DNA from: Gemmatimonadota bacterium
GTDB lineage: Bacteria > Gemmatimonadota > Gemmatimonadetes > Longimicrobiales > Gaopeijiaceae
DNA: 64,000 bases
Assembly (NCBI GenBank): GCA_022826005.1
Contig: JAJDVT010000063.1
Coordinates: forward strand, 1 to 64,000
Direction: 5' to 3'
Shown one piece after another: positions 6,761 through 14,486 of this stretch. Below the pieces are notes generated by a model. That model did no database searches. It saw nothing but the letters and a program-made list of their open reading frames with translations, and was not told the origin of the DNA. Both the position numbers and the translations under genes were made by a program. Every line of letters begins with the position of its first letter. Position 1 is the first letter of the stretch.

Positions 6761-9622
6761 TCAAAGCTGTCGAATCAACTCGAGCAGCTTCCGTCTCGCT
6801 TCCTCGACGGATTGCTCGATCCTCGCTATTGCTTCGCCGGCGCCCAGGTCCTGAATCTGCTTCTCCAGTCTGGCGACCTTGTCGTCCAGGTAGTACGCAT
6901 CGACCTCCCGTTCAACTTCCACGATTCGCGCCTCCCGCGCCCGGAGCGCTTCTTCGGCACGCCGGGTCACGTCGTCGAGCCGTTTGGACTGCTCTTCGAT
7001 CTCCGCATCGATCTTCTGCAGCCCGGCCTGCAACTCATACGAGCGGATCTGCTGCTGGAGGCCCCGCACCTTGTCATCCAGACCGTACTTCCTGATCTCG
7101 TCGTCGATCTTCGCAACCTTGCCGTCCAGGCCGTATGCCTCGATCTGCTCCTCGATTTCCCGGATGCGCTCCTCCCAGCCGCGGATGCTGGCCTCGATGC
7201 TCTGCCTCGTGGAGGCGTCCGCGGTCTTCAGCCGCGGGATGATCTCGGTGATATGAGCCTCGTAGGTGGACTTCACCTCCTGAAGGGCCGCGACCCGGCC
7301 CCGGTGATAGGTGATCTCGTCCCGCAGGCCGGAAACGACGCTCCGGTGATAGGCGATATCGTCCCGCATCCCGGCGACGACGCTCTGGTGATAGGTGATC
7401 TGGTCCAGCAGGCCCGCAACGACCCCCTGGTAGTACGCAACCTGGCCCTGGAGGCTTGCGACGACGTCGCGCTCATGGGAAACCTGCCCCTGCAGGCCGG
7501 AGACGACGCCCCGGTGATGGGAAATCTGGTCCTGGAGGTCCGACACCTCGCTTTGAATCCGGCCGATCTCCAGGTGCCCTCCAAGCACGGTGAGCATCCC
7601 GTCCCGCCACTCCCTCGCCTGATCGTCGAAGGGCCGGTCCTCGCCTCCCACGCTCCACCAGTGCTCGAAGCCGCCGTTTACGTTCCGAATGATCAGCCGA
7701 TGTACCTCGTCCTCCTCGGCCTCGAGGAGGATCCAGTCGTCCGGGGCCAGGCTGCGGAGCTCGCCTCCCTCCACAACCGCATCCGTCCGGATGCGCATGC
7801 AGAGGCGCACGCCGTCAACGGTTTCCATGACCACCCGGACCACATCGCCCGGGGGGGAAACCGGGCTGGACGCTGTCGTGCTCCCTTCGGGGACACTCCC
7901 CGCGAGGAGCAGGGTGTCGCAGTCGACGTAGGGCACATCGGGACGTGGCGGGGCATCCCGGGTCGGGGCATCCCGGGAGACCGTTGCGCGAGCACCCGCG
8001 AAAGACTCGGCACCGTCGCCGGGCCCGGAGCCCTGAGGCGCTCGATCTTCCAGGGCCGGGGCCCCGGCCGGTTCGGCCGCACCCGCCTCAACGCTCTCTT
8101 CAACGGAGTCGCCGGCGGGTTCGCCGGCCGGGTCGCGGGGGTTGCTCACCGGCGAGCCGGAGCCGGGTGTCTCCGATGGGTCTTCGGCTGCCGGAACCGC
8201 CGTGCCGAGTGCTTCCTGGTCAACCTCGTGCAGCAAGGCCGGGCCCTCCGCCACCACGGGCGGGTCCGTCAACGTGACAGTTGTTTCGCCGCCTTCCCTG
8301 TGAACCGGATGGGTAACCGCCACGGAAACCCCCAGGGCTGCGATCGCGACTATCAGCCCTGCTGTCGCCAGGGCGCTCGGGCGGGGGCGGCGAGGCCTGA
8401 GTATGGCAATGATTCGCTTCTCCAGTCTTGAAGGGGAAAGACTCGCCATCGAGAGAGCCGCAACCGGCAAGCGATCGGAAGTCGTCCCCGTGGCCAGGGA
8501 CATCAGATGGCGCGCGTACTTCGAAGGCCGCGAGCCGAGTTCCAGAACCCGCTCGTCGCACGCCTCCTCCCGGCTGACCGCCGCGAGCCTGCAAGCCAGC
8601 CAGCTCAGAGGGTGAAACCAGTACAGGGCAAGCACGAGACCGCCCATCAGTTGCCGGAACGCATCGCGGTGGTGGACGTGAACGAGTTCGTGCGTCAGCA
8701 CCACCTGCCGCCGCTCTGAATCCCAGGTCGAGGCGGAGGCCGGGAGGAGGATCACCGGCTTCCGGAAGCCACCGGTCATCGGCGTCCCGGCGGCCCCGCT
8801 GACGAGGAGCCGCACATCTCTGCGGAGGCCCAGACGATGGCTGGCGGTTTCAAGCTCCTGGTGCCAGAAACGACCCCGAAGGGGGTGCGCACTTCGAACG
8901 AGTCGGTGAAAGCGGAGATGCCCGGCGGCGAGAGAGGCCAGGCCGGCCAGGCATCCGATCGCCCAGAGCAGCATGGGATTGGGGAAGGATCCTGGCGGGG
9001 AGACGGGATTCCCGCCCTGGAGGCCGAGGGGCTCTGCGCCGGATTCGTGTGCAGACGTGGTCGTGGTTGCGCCCGCGGGATCCGCACCCGGTCCATTCGC
9101 CGGCTCCATACCGGGTCCGCCCGGAGACCCCGTGCCGAGTCTTCTCGGAGGCTCGAGGGATCCGCCCGGACGCCTCGTGCCAGGTCGCCTCGCGGACTTC
9201 GCTGCCGCTCGCTCGTCAGGAGGCTCCAGGCTCGACGCGAGTCCTGCGCTGGAGACGCTTTCTGCCGGGCCCTCCACAGCCGAAGCCTGCGGGTGGAGGA
9301 TACCGCTGGCGGTGATGGCGGGAGAAACCGGCACAATCGGGGTCGCAGCGGTCGGCGGGGCCGGCACCTGGCCGACCCGGGTTTCCGCACCGGCATCCGC
9401 AGCTGCCGGAAGGAGCGGTACCCGCCAATGCGGAGCCCAGAGCGTCAGCGGGGGCAGAAGCAGAAGGACGAAGAGGGTCACCGTCCAGAGGCGATGGCGA
9501 ATCTGGGCGGACTTCCGCCGAACGAGCCAGGCGAGCACGAGGCCGGTCGCCAGGACCACCGTCGCCCGGATCACGAATCCCGGCAGCGCCCCCGGTTCGA
9601 CCATCCATGGGAAGGTCATCAT
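6761..9622 (-). CDS. Giant M56 (BlaR1/MecR1-type) sensor metalloprotease with coiled-coil sensor region
   Basis: A 953-residue membrane protease, against roughly 590 for BlaR1. Two membrane segments lie in the first 60 residues, and a third near residue 210 follows a Pro/Gly-rich loop (about 140-200). The cytoplasmic M56 domain has HELVH (H311-E312-L-V-H315) and EEACDE near residue 350 as the zinc and catalytic set. A fourth membrane segment (about 405-430) leads to a roughly 520-residue exported C-terminus. This part lacks the penicillin-binding SxxK domain of BlaR1. It has a Pro/Glu-rich linker, a small globular part, and then a long coiled coil that includes six 14-residue repeats (700-783). 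The start overlaps the repressor stop (ATGA). By family logic it should sense an envelope signal and trigger inactivation of the BlaI-like repressor. The signal is unknown. Confidence 0.88.
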   Translation of the reverse strand: MMTFPWMVEPGALPGFVIRATVVLATGLVLAWLVRRKSAQIRHRLWTVTLFVLLLLPPLTLWAPHWRVPLLPAAADAGAETRVGQVPAPPTAATPIVPVSPAITASGILHPQASAVEGPAESVSSAGLASSLEPPDERAAAKSARRPGTRRPGGSLEPPRRLGTGSPGGPGMEPANGPGADPAGATTTTSAHESGAEPLGLQGGNPVSPPGSFPNPMLLWAIGCLAGLASLAAGHLRFHRLVRSAHPLRGRFWHQELETASHRLGLRRDVRLLVSGAAGTPMTGGFRKPVILLPASASTWDSERRQVVLTHELVHVHHRDAFRQLMGGLVLALYWFHPLSWLACRLAAVSREEACDERVLELGSRPSKYARHLMSLATGTTSDRLPVAALSMASLSPSRLEKRIIAILRPRRPRPSALATAGLIVAIAALGVSVAVTHPVHREGGETTVTLTDPPVVAEGPALLHEVDQEALGTAVPAAEDPSETPGSGSPVSNPRDPAGEPAGDSVEESVEAGAAEPAGAPALEDRAPQGSGPGDGAESFAGARATVSRDAPTRDAPPRPDVPYVDCDTLLLAGSVPEGSTTASSPVSPPGDVVRVVMETVDGVRLCMRIRTDAVVEGGELRSLAPDDWILLEAEEDEVHRLIIRNVNGGFEHWWSVGGEDRPFDDQAREWRDGMLTVLGGHLEIGRIQSEVSDLQDQISHHRGVVSGLQGQVSHERDVVASLQGQVAYYQGVVAGLLDQITYHQSVVAGMRDDIAYHRSVVSGLRDEITYHRGRVAALQEVKSTYEAHITEIIPRLKTADASTRQSIEASIRGWEERIREIEEQIEAYGLDGKVAKIDDEIRKYGLDDKVRGLQQQIRSYELQAGLQKIDAEIEEQSKRLDDVTRRAEEALRAREARIVEVEREVDAYYLDDKVARLEKQIQDLGAGEAIARIEQSVEEARRKLLELIRQL
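7274..7525 (-). repeat. Six in-frame 42-bp (14-residue) repeats inside the M56 sensor gene
   Basis: Six contiguous units encode two-heptad repeats with the pattern (I/V)(S/T/A)(H/Y)(H/E/Y/Q)...VV.(G/S)L...(Q/D/E), for example ITYHQSVVAGMRDD and IAYHRSVVSGLRDE. The units diverge slightly at DNA level but keep a strict 42-base period, which indicates tandem duplication of a coiled-coil segment. The tyrosine-histidine position recurs in most units. Confidence 0.9.
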
Positions 9623-10002
9623 CGTCCTTCCTCCGAGGCCTCGTCGATCATCGCCATGATCCGCTCGCGTTCATCGGCACTCAGCGTGCTGTCCTCCAGC
9701 GCGAGCAACGTGGCCACCGCCCCCTCCACCGAACCGCCGAAGAAGGTCCTCAGTACGTGCCGCATCGCGCCGCGGCGGGCCCGCACCACCGGGACCCGAG
9801 GCGAGTAGACCAGTCGCGGCCCGTCGTATTCCTTGCCGAGATGCCCCTTCTCTACCAGGATCCGGAGCACGGAACGCACCGCGGAATCCGTCGGAGGATC
9901 GGCCATGCGCTCACGTATCTGCCCCGCTGTTGGCTTGCCGAGCTGGTGAACGATATCCATGACTTCGCGCTCTCGCCGGCTGAGGGACGGCATGTCGGGC
10001 AT
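9619..10002 (-). CDS. BlaI/MecI-family transcriptional repressor
   Basis: A 127-residue winged-helix repressor of the BlaI/MecI/CopY family. The N-terminus (LSRREREVMDIVHQLGKPTAGQI) is the typical first helix pair. The recognition region TDSAVRSVLRILVEKGHLG follows, then a C-terminal dimerisation and processing part. I chose the ATG at 10002 because a strong AGGAGGAG ribosome site sits just upstream. An in-frame ATG at 10035 is possible but lacks one. The stop overlaps the M56 gene start (ATGA), the standard pairing of repressor and sensor protease. It probably represses its own operon through the dyads at 10088-10120. Target genes beyond this locus cannot be seen. Confidence 0.9.
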   Translation of the reverse strand: MPDMPSLSRREREVMDIVHQLGKPTAGQIRERMADPPTDSAVRSVLRILVEKGHLGKEYDGPRLVYSPRVPVVRARRGAMRHVLRTFFGGSVEGAVATLLALEDSTLSADERERIMAMIDEASEEGR

Positions 10003-10051
10003 CGTGTCTCTCCTCCTGTGAGCCGGGGGGGCCACCTGTCCATCTCACTCG

Positions 10052-10120
10052 CATTCCGTCGTATCGGAATGAACGTAGTCCTCCACAGTTGAAAAGTCAA
10101 CGACATGTTGATTTATCAAC
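10052..10120 (-). promoter_or_regulatory. Promoter and operator dyads of the repressor/M56 operon
   Basis: Two 14-bp inverted repeats, GTTGAAAAGTCAAC (10088-10101) and GTTGATTTATCAAC (10107-10120), are arranged so that the half-sites between them also pair (TCAAC-N5-GTTGA). On the minus strand a promoter-like TTGACT (10100-10095), 17-nt spacer and TACGTT (10077-10072) places the -35 box inside the first dyad, so a bound repressor would block it. A third dyad, CATTCCG-N6-CGGAATG (10052-10071), lies just downstream, in the expected leader. The array fits the short-spaced dyads used by BlaI-type repressors. Actual binding is inferred. Confidence 0.6.
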
Positions 10121-10266
10121 GGCGCAGCAAACCGAGCTTGACGGGCCGCGAGGCGTCGTGAGACCGTTCTAGTCGAAAGCGGAAGCCCTGCTGGTCGGCC
10201 CGGGCTCCCTTCAGGCACCCATGCAGTATACGCGCCCGGAGAGTTTGCGCGCCCGGAGAGGTGGTG

Positions 10267-12645
10267 ATGGACTTCATCAGGCAGATGGTCTCGCGGGACC
10301 TCAAGACCGGGAAGTACGGCGGGCGCGTCGTCACCCGCTTCCCGCCGGAACCCAACGGGTTCCTGCACATCGGCCACGCCAAGGCCATCTGTCTCAACTT
10401 CGGGATCGCGGCCGAACACCCCGGGGGGCGCTGCCACCTCCGCCTCGACGACACCAACCCCGACACCGAGAAGGCCGAGTTCGTCGAGGCCATGAGGGAG
10501 GACATCCGCTGGCTCGGATTCGACTGGGGGGAGCACCTCTACCACGCGTCGGACTACTTCGAGGCGCTCTACCGGTACGCCCTGGTGCTCATCGACAAGG
10601 GGCTGGCCTACGTCGACTCCTCCAGCGAGGCGGAGATCCGGGAACGGCGCGGTTCGGTCACCACCCCCGGAACCGACAGCCCCTTCCGGGATCGCGCGGT
10701 GGAGGTGAACCGCGACCTGTTCGAACGGATGCGGGCCGGGGTTTTCGCCGATGGCGCCCACGTCCTGCGCGCAAGGATCGACATGGCCCATCGGAACATG
10801 GTGATGCGCGATCCCCTGCTCTATCGCATCCGCCATTCACACCACTACCGCCAGGGCGGCGACTGGCCCATCTACCCGATGTACGATTTCGCGCACTGCC
10901 TTTCGGACTCGCTGGAGCGGGTCACGCACTCGCTGTGCACGCTCGAATTCGAGAACAACCGCGAGATCTACGACTGGCTGCTGGAACACGTCGGCGCGCC
11001 CGCGCCCCGGCCCGAGCAGACCGAGTTCGCGCCGCTGGTGCTCGACTACGTGGTGACCAGCAAGCGGCGGCTGAAGGCTCTGGTGCAGGAGGGTCACGTG
11101 CGGGGCTGGGACGATCCGCGCATGCCCACCCTTGCGGGGCTGCGGCGGCGCGGCGTGACGCCGGAAGCGATCCGTTCGCTCTGCGACATGGTGGGCGTGG
11201 CGCGGGCCCGGTCGCGGGTGGACGCGGGCAAGCTCGAGTACGCCATCCGCAGTGACCTGAACGACCGGGCGCCCCGCGCGTTCTGCGTGCTCGATCCCCT
11301 CCGGGTGGTCCTGACCAACTACCCCGAGGAGCGCGAGGAGACCTTCAAGGCGCCGTCGATGCCTGGGGGTGGTGGCCGGTTCGGAACGCGCGACCTGCCC
11401 TTCGGCCGGGTCGTGCTGATCGAACGGTCGGACTTTGCCGAGGATCCGCCGCGCGGGTTCCGCCGGCTGGTGCCGGGGGGCGAAGTCAGACTGAAGTACG
11501 CGTACGTGATCCGTTGCGAGAAGGTGGTGAAGGACGCCGGGGGACGGGTCACCGAGCTGCACTGCACCGTCGACCACGAGACGCGGGGCGGGGTCGCCCC
11601 GGCCGGGCGGCGCGTGCGCGGGGCCGTACACTGGGTGGCGGCCGACCGGGCCGTGCACGCCGAGGTCCGCCTCATCGACCGCATGTTCCTGGAGCCGGAG
11701 CCCCCCGCCGACGACATCATGAGTGCGTTCAATCCGAAGTCGGAGCGGATCGTCAGCGGGGCGCTGGCCGAACCGGGACTGGCCGGCACCCCCCCGGGCA
11801 CCCACTTCCAGTTCGAGCGGCTCGGCTACTTCTTCTCCGACCCCGTCGACCATCGGGACGGGCGGCTGGTCTTCAACCGCACCGTTACCCTGCGCGACAG
11901 CTGGGCGGGCAGGTCGCGCCGCGGAGCTTCGCCCGGGCGGGCGGGGGTGGCGGGGGCGGGGGGCGGCTCCGGGGCTGGGGGAAGTGGAGCCGCGCCGGGT
12001 GGCGGCGGTGCCGGTCCAGCCAGAAAAGATGCCGGCCCGGTTCGGAAGTCGCACGTTGCCCGCTCCACGGGCCACCAGGGGCCTACAGATTCACTGCGCA
12101 GCCCGGAGGAGCGCCGCCGCTTCCAGGAGCTGGTCGCCCTCGGAGTTGGGGAGACCGTGGCCGCGAGCCTCGTGAGGTCTCCCGATCTGGAAGCGGTCTT
12201 CACTGCCGCCCGTCCGGACTACCCGGAGGGGGCCCCGGCGATCGCGGCCTGGCTTGTGAATGAATTCACAAGGCTGCTTGGGAGCGATCCGGAGGCACGG
12301 CTGGAGCGGCTGGGAGCCTCCGCGCTGGCCGCGCTGGCCCGCGATGTCGACGAGGGCGGGCTCTCCCACCGCCAGGCCCGCTCCGTCGCCGCCGCGCTGC
12401 TGCGGCAGGGCGGGTCGCTGGAGGACGCGAAGGCCGGCCTGGACCTCTCCGAGATCGGCGACGAGGCCACGCTGCGCTCGCTGCTGGAGGAGACCCTGGC
12501 GGAGTACCCGGAAAAGGCGGCCGCATACCGCAACGGGCAGAAGGGGATGTTGGGATTCTTCGTCGGCGAGGTAATGAAGCGGAGCCGGGGCAAGGCCGAT
12601 CCTCGCAAGACGAGCGCATTGGCGGTAAGTCTGCTGGAGGACTGA
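10267..12645 (+). CDS. glnS: Glutaminyl-tRNA synthetase with C-terminal GatB/YqeY-like tail
   Basis: A 792-residue class I synthetase charging tRNA-Gln directly. HIGH is at residues 34-37 (FLHIGHAKA), the KMSKS counterpart is TSKRR near residue 265, and the anticodon-binding beta-barrels follow. After about residue 600 comes an extra domain ending AYRNGQKGMLGFFVGEVMK, the GatB/YqeY-type tail known from Deinococcus GlnRS, thought to improve tRNA binding. A low-complexity Gly/Ala/Arg insert of about 55 residues (about 550-605) joins the core to this tail. The triplets GTG GTG ATG at 10261-10269 are all possible starts. I prefer the ATG because GGAG at 10255-10258 is then 8 nt away. It is divergent from the BlaI-like repressor and shares its upstream region. 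Confidence 0.95.
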   Translation: MDFIRQMVSRDLKTGKYGGRVVTRFPPEPNGFLHIGHAKAICLNFGIAAEHPGGRCHLRLDDTNPDTEKAEFVEAMREDIRWLGFDWGEHLYHASDYFEALYRYALVLIDKGLAYVDSSSEAEIRERRGSVTTPGTDSPFRDRAVEVNRDLFERMRAGVFADGAHVLRARIDMAHRNMVMRDPLLYRIRHSHHYRQGGDWPIYPMYDFAHCLSDSLERVTHSLCTLEFENNREIYDWLLEHVGAPAPRPEQTEFAPLVLDYVVTSKRRLKALVQEGHVRGWDDPRMPTLAGLRRRGVTPEAIRSLCDMVGVARARSRVDAGKLEYAIRSDLNDRAPRAFCVLDPLRVVLTNYPEEREETFKAPSMPGGGGRFGTRDLPFGRVVLIERSDFAEDPPRGFRRLVPGGEVRLKYAYVIRCEKVVKDAGGRVTELHCTVDHETRGGVAPAGRRVRGAVHWVAADRAVHAEVRLIDRMFLEPEPPADDIMSAFNPKSERIVSGALAEPGLAGTPPGTHFQFERLGYFFSDPVDHRDGRLVFNRTVTLRDSWAGRSRRGASPGRAGVAGAGGGSGAGGSGAAPGGGGAGPARKDAGPVRKSHVARSTGHQGPTDSLRSPEERRRFQELVALGVGETVAASLVRSPDLEAVFTAARPDYPEGAPAIAAWLVNEFTRLLGSDPEARLERLGASALAALARDVDEGGLSHRQARSVAAALLRQGGSLEDAKAGLDLSEIGDEATLRSLLEETLAEYPEKAAAYRNGQKGMLGFFVGEVMKRSRGKADPRKTSALAVSLLED

Positions 12646-12655
12646 ATCCGCTGGA

Positions 12656-12708
12656 GGCCCGTCCGCTGGAGGGGCTGAATCCGCCGAAAACGGAGTCGGA
12701 CGGAGGCC
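12656..12708. terminator. Weak hairpin between convergent glnS and gamma-glutamyltransferase genes
   Basis: The arms GGCCCGTCCG (12656-12665) and CGGACGG-A-GGCC (12697-12708) can pair across a loop of about 31 nt. It lies between two convergent genes, where a bidirectional terminator would be expected. No T-run follows on either strand, so the assignment is weak. Confidence 0.25.
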
Positions 12709-12734
12709 CGAGTTCGCCGCAGGGCCGATCCCGC

Positions 12735-14468
12735 TCAGTATCCCGCGGCGGCCCCGTCCGAGTCCCGCGGGTCCGGCACTCCCACCAGCTCGCCGGTGGC
12801 GGCGTCCACGAAGATGCAGTGCGCGATTCCCTGGCTGCCGGTCCACCCGACCTCGTGCCCCATTGCCGCCAGAACGGCCCCGTCAGCCTCGCTCATGTAG
12901 CCATTCTCGAGTCGCGCCCGGTCGGGCAGCCACTGGTGATGGAGCCGCCTGGCCGCTACCACATCGGCGGGCGCCAGGGCGAAGTCCACCGTGTTCACCA
13001 CGAGGTGCAGCACGGTGTTGATGATGGTGCGCCCTCCGGGGCTGCCGATCACCGCGACCAGCTCTCCGTCGCGCGCCAGGATGGTGGGGGTCATCGAGGA
13101 CAGCATCCGCTGCTCGGGCCTGGCCAGGTTCGCGTCGGTGCCGATCAGCCCGCTCTCGTTCGTGAGCCCGGACCGTGCGTTGAAGTCGCCCATCTCGTTG
13201 TTGAGGAGGAATCCGGCCCCCGGAACGGTGATGTAGGAACCGTATCCGCCTTCGAGCGTGTAGGTGACCGACACGGCCATCCCGTCGGCGTCGACGACCG
13301 AGTAGTGCGTGGTCTCGGAACTCTCCCGGTCGGCTGCGGCGTCCACGTCGGCCGGCGCGGAGACGCCGGCGGCCGCCGGCTGGATCGTCGGACGCATCTC
13401 GTCCGCATACGCCTTGCTGGTGAGGCGCCCGACGGGAACGTCCGCGAAGTCGGGGTCCGCCAGGAACATCGCGCGGTCGCGGAAGGCGCGGCGCATCGCC
13501 TCGATGAGGTGGTGGGCGACCTCGGGGCTGCCCGCGCCCATCCCGGCCACGTCGAAGCCCTCCAGCAGGTTCAGCATCTGGACCAGCGCGGTCCCCCCCG
13601 AAGAGGGCGGTGGCATGGAGATGACCTCGTAGCCCCGGTAGGTGCCGCGCACCGGCTCGCGCTCCTTCGCCTCGTAGCGGGCCAGATCCTCCTCCGTGAT
13701 CCAGCCGCCGCCGCGCTCCATCTCCTCCGCCAGGAGGCGGGCGGTCGTGCCGAGGTAGAACCCGTCCCTGCCCTCGTCGCGGATTCGCTCCATGGTGGCC
13801 GCCAGGTCGGCCTGCACCAGCGTATCCCCCACCTCGTAGGGTTCGCCGTCCCTGGAGTACTGGGCGAAGCTCGCCGGATAGTCGCGGAACCGGTCCACCA
13901 TCCGTCCCAGCGACCCCGCCAGCCGCTCACTCACTACGAATCCGTCGCGCGCCAGCGCCACCGAGGGCTCCACCAGCCCGGCCCACTCCGCGCTCCCGTA
14001 CTTGTCGTGGGCCAGCGCGAAGCCGGCCACCGTCCCGGGCACTCCCACCGCCAGGTGGCTGCGGTGGTGGATCTGGTAGGAGTACTCGCCGTCTTCCCCG
14101 ACGAACATCTCGGGATGCGCCCTCAGCGGGGCCTTCTCGCGAAAGTCGATCGCCGTGGAGCTCCCGTCCGGGAAGCGGATCACCATGAACCCGCCGCCGC
14201 CGATGTTGCCCGCGGCCGGATGCGTCACCGCCAGGGCAAGACCTGTCGCGATCGCCGCGTCCACGGCGTTGCCTCCGGCAGCCAGCACTTCGGCGCCCGC
14301 CACGCTCGCCTCCGGATAGGCCGACACCACCATCCCCTCGCTCGAAGCCATGACATCCCGGACGACCGAAACCTCCGGGGCGGGAACGTCCGCCGCGGGA
14401 CGGCTGCAGGCGGCGGCCCCGCAGACCGCGAGGGCCGTGAACAGCGAGAAGAACTGGCGGCGCAGCAT
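12735..14468 (-). CDS. ggt: Gamma-glutamyltransferase, exported lipoprotein
   Basis: A 577-residue periplasmic gamma-glutamyltranspeptidase. The N-terminus is a signal sequence ending in a lipobox-like LAVCGAAAC, so it is probably membrane-anchored. All family marks are present: GGNAVDAAIATGLAL, NIGGGGFM, and the processing site E-TTHYS with T386 as predicted nucleophile, followed by VVDADGMAVSVTYTLEGGYGS. The small-subunit serine pair region (SSMTPTI) and GSPGGRTI are also intact. In contrast to the divergent paralogue at 4789-6639, this looks like an ordinary active enzyme for glutathione or gamma-glutamyl peptide breakdown. The start lies 18 bp after the stop of the RND permease gene on the same strand, so it may be the last gene of the efflux operon. 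Confidence 0.93.
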   Translation of the reverse strand: MLRRQFFSLFTALAVCGAAACSRPAADVPAPEVSVVRDVMASSEGMVVSAYPEASVAGAEVLAAGGNAVDAAIATGLALAVTHPAAGNIGGGGFMVIRFPDGSSTAIDFREKAPLRAHPEMFVGEDGEYSYQIHHRSHLAVGVPGTVAGFALAHDKYGSAEWAGLVEPSVALARDGFVVSERLAGSLGRMVDRFRDYPASFAQYSRDGEPYEVGDTLVQADLAATMERIRDEGRDGFYLGTTARLLAEEMERGGGWITEEDLARYEAKEREPVRGTYRGYEVISMPPPSSGGTALVQMLNLLEGFDVAGMGAGSPEVAHHLIEAMRRAFRDRAMFLADPDFADVPVGRLTSKAYADEMRPTIQPAAAGVSAPADVDAAADRESSETTHYSVVDADGMAVSVTYTLEGGYGSYITVPGAGFLLNNEMGDFNARSGLTNESGLIGTDANLARPEQRMLSSMTPTILARDGELVAVIGSPGGRTIINTVLHLVVNTVDFALAPADVVAARRLHHQWLPDRARLENGYMSEADGAVLAAMGHEVGWTGSQGIAHCIFVDAATGELVGVPDPRDSDGAAAGY

Positions 14469-14486
14469 CGTCGATAGCCTCCGGCT

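Noticed and set aside
7274-7525. Regular 42-bp repeats considered as a CRISPR-like array
   Set aside because: There are no spacers. Units are contiguous, in frame and encode a coiled coil.
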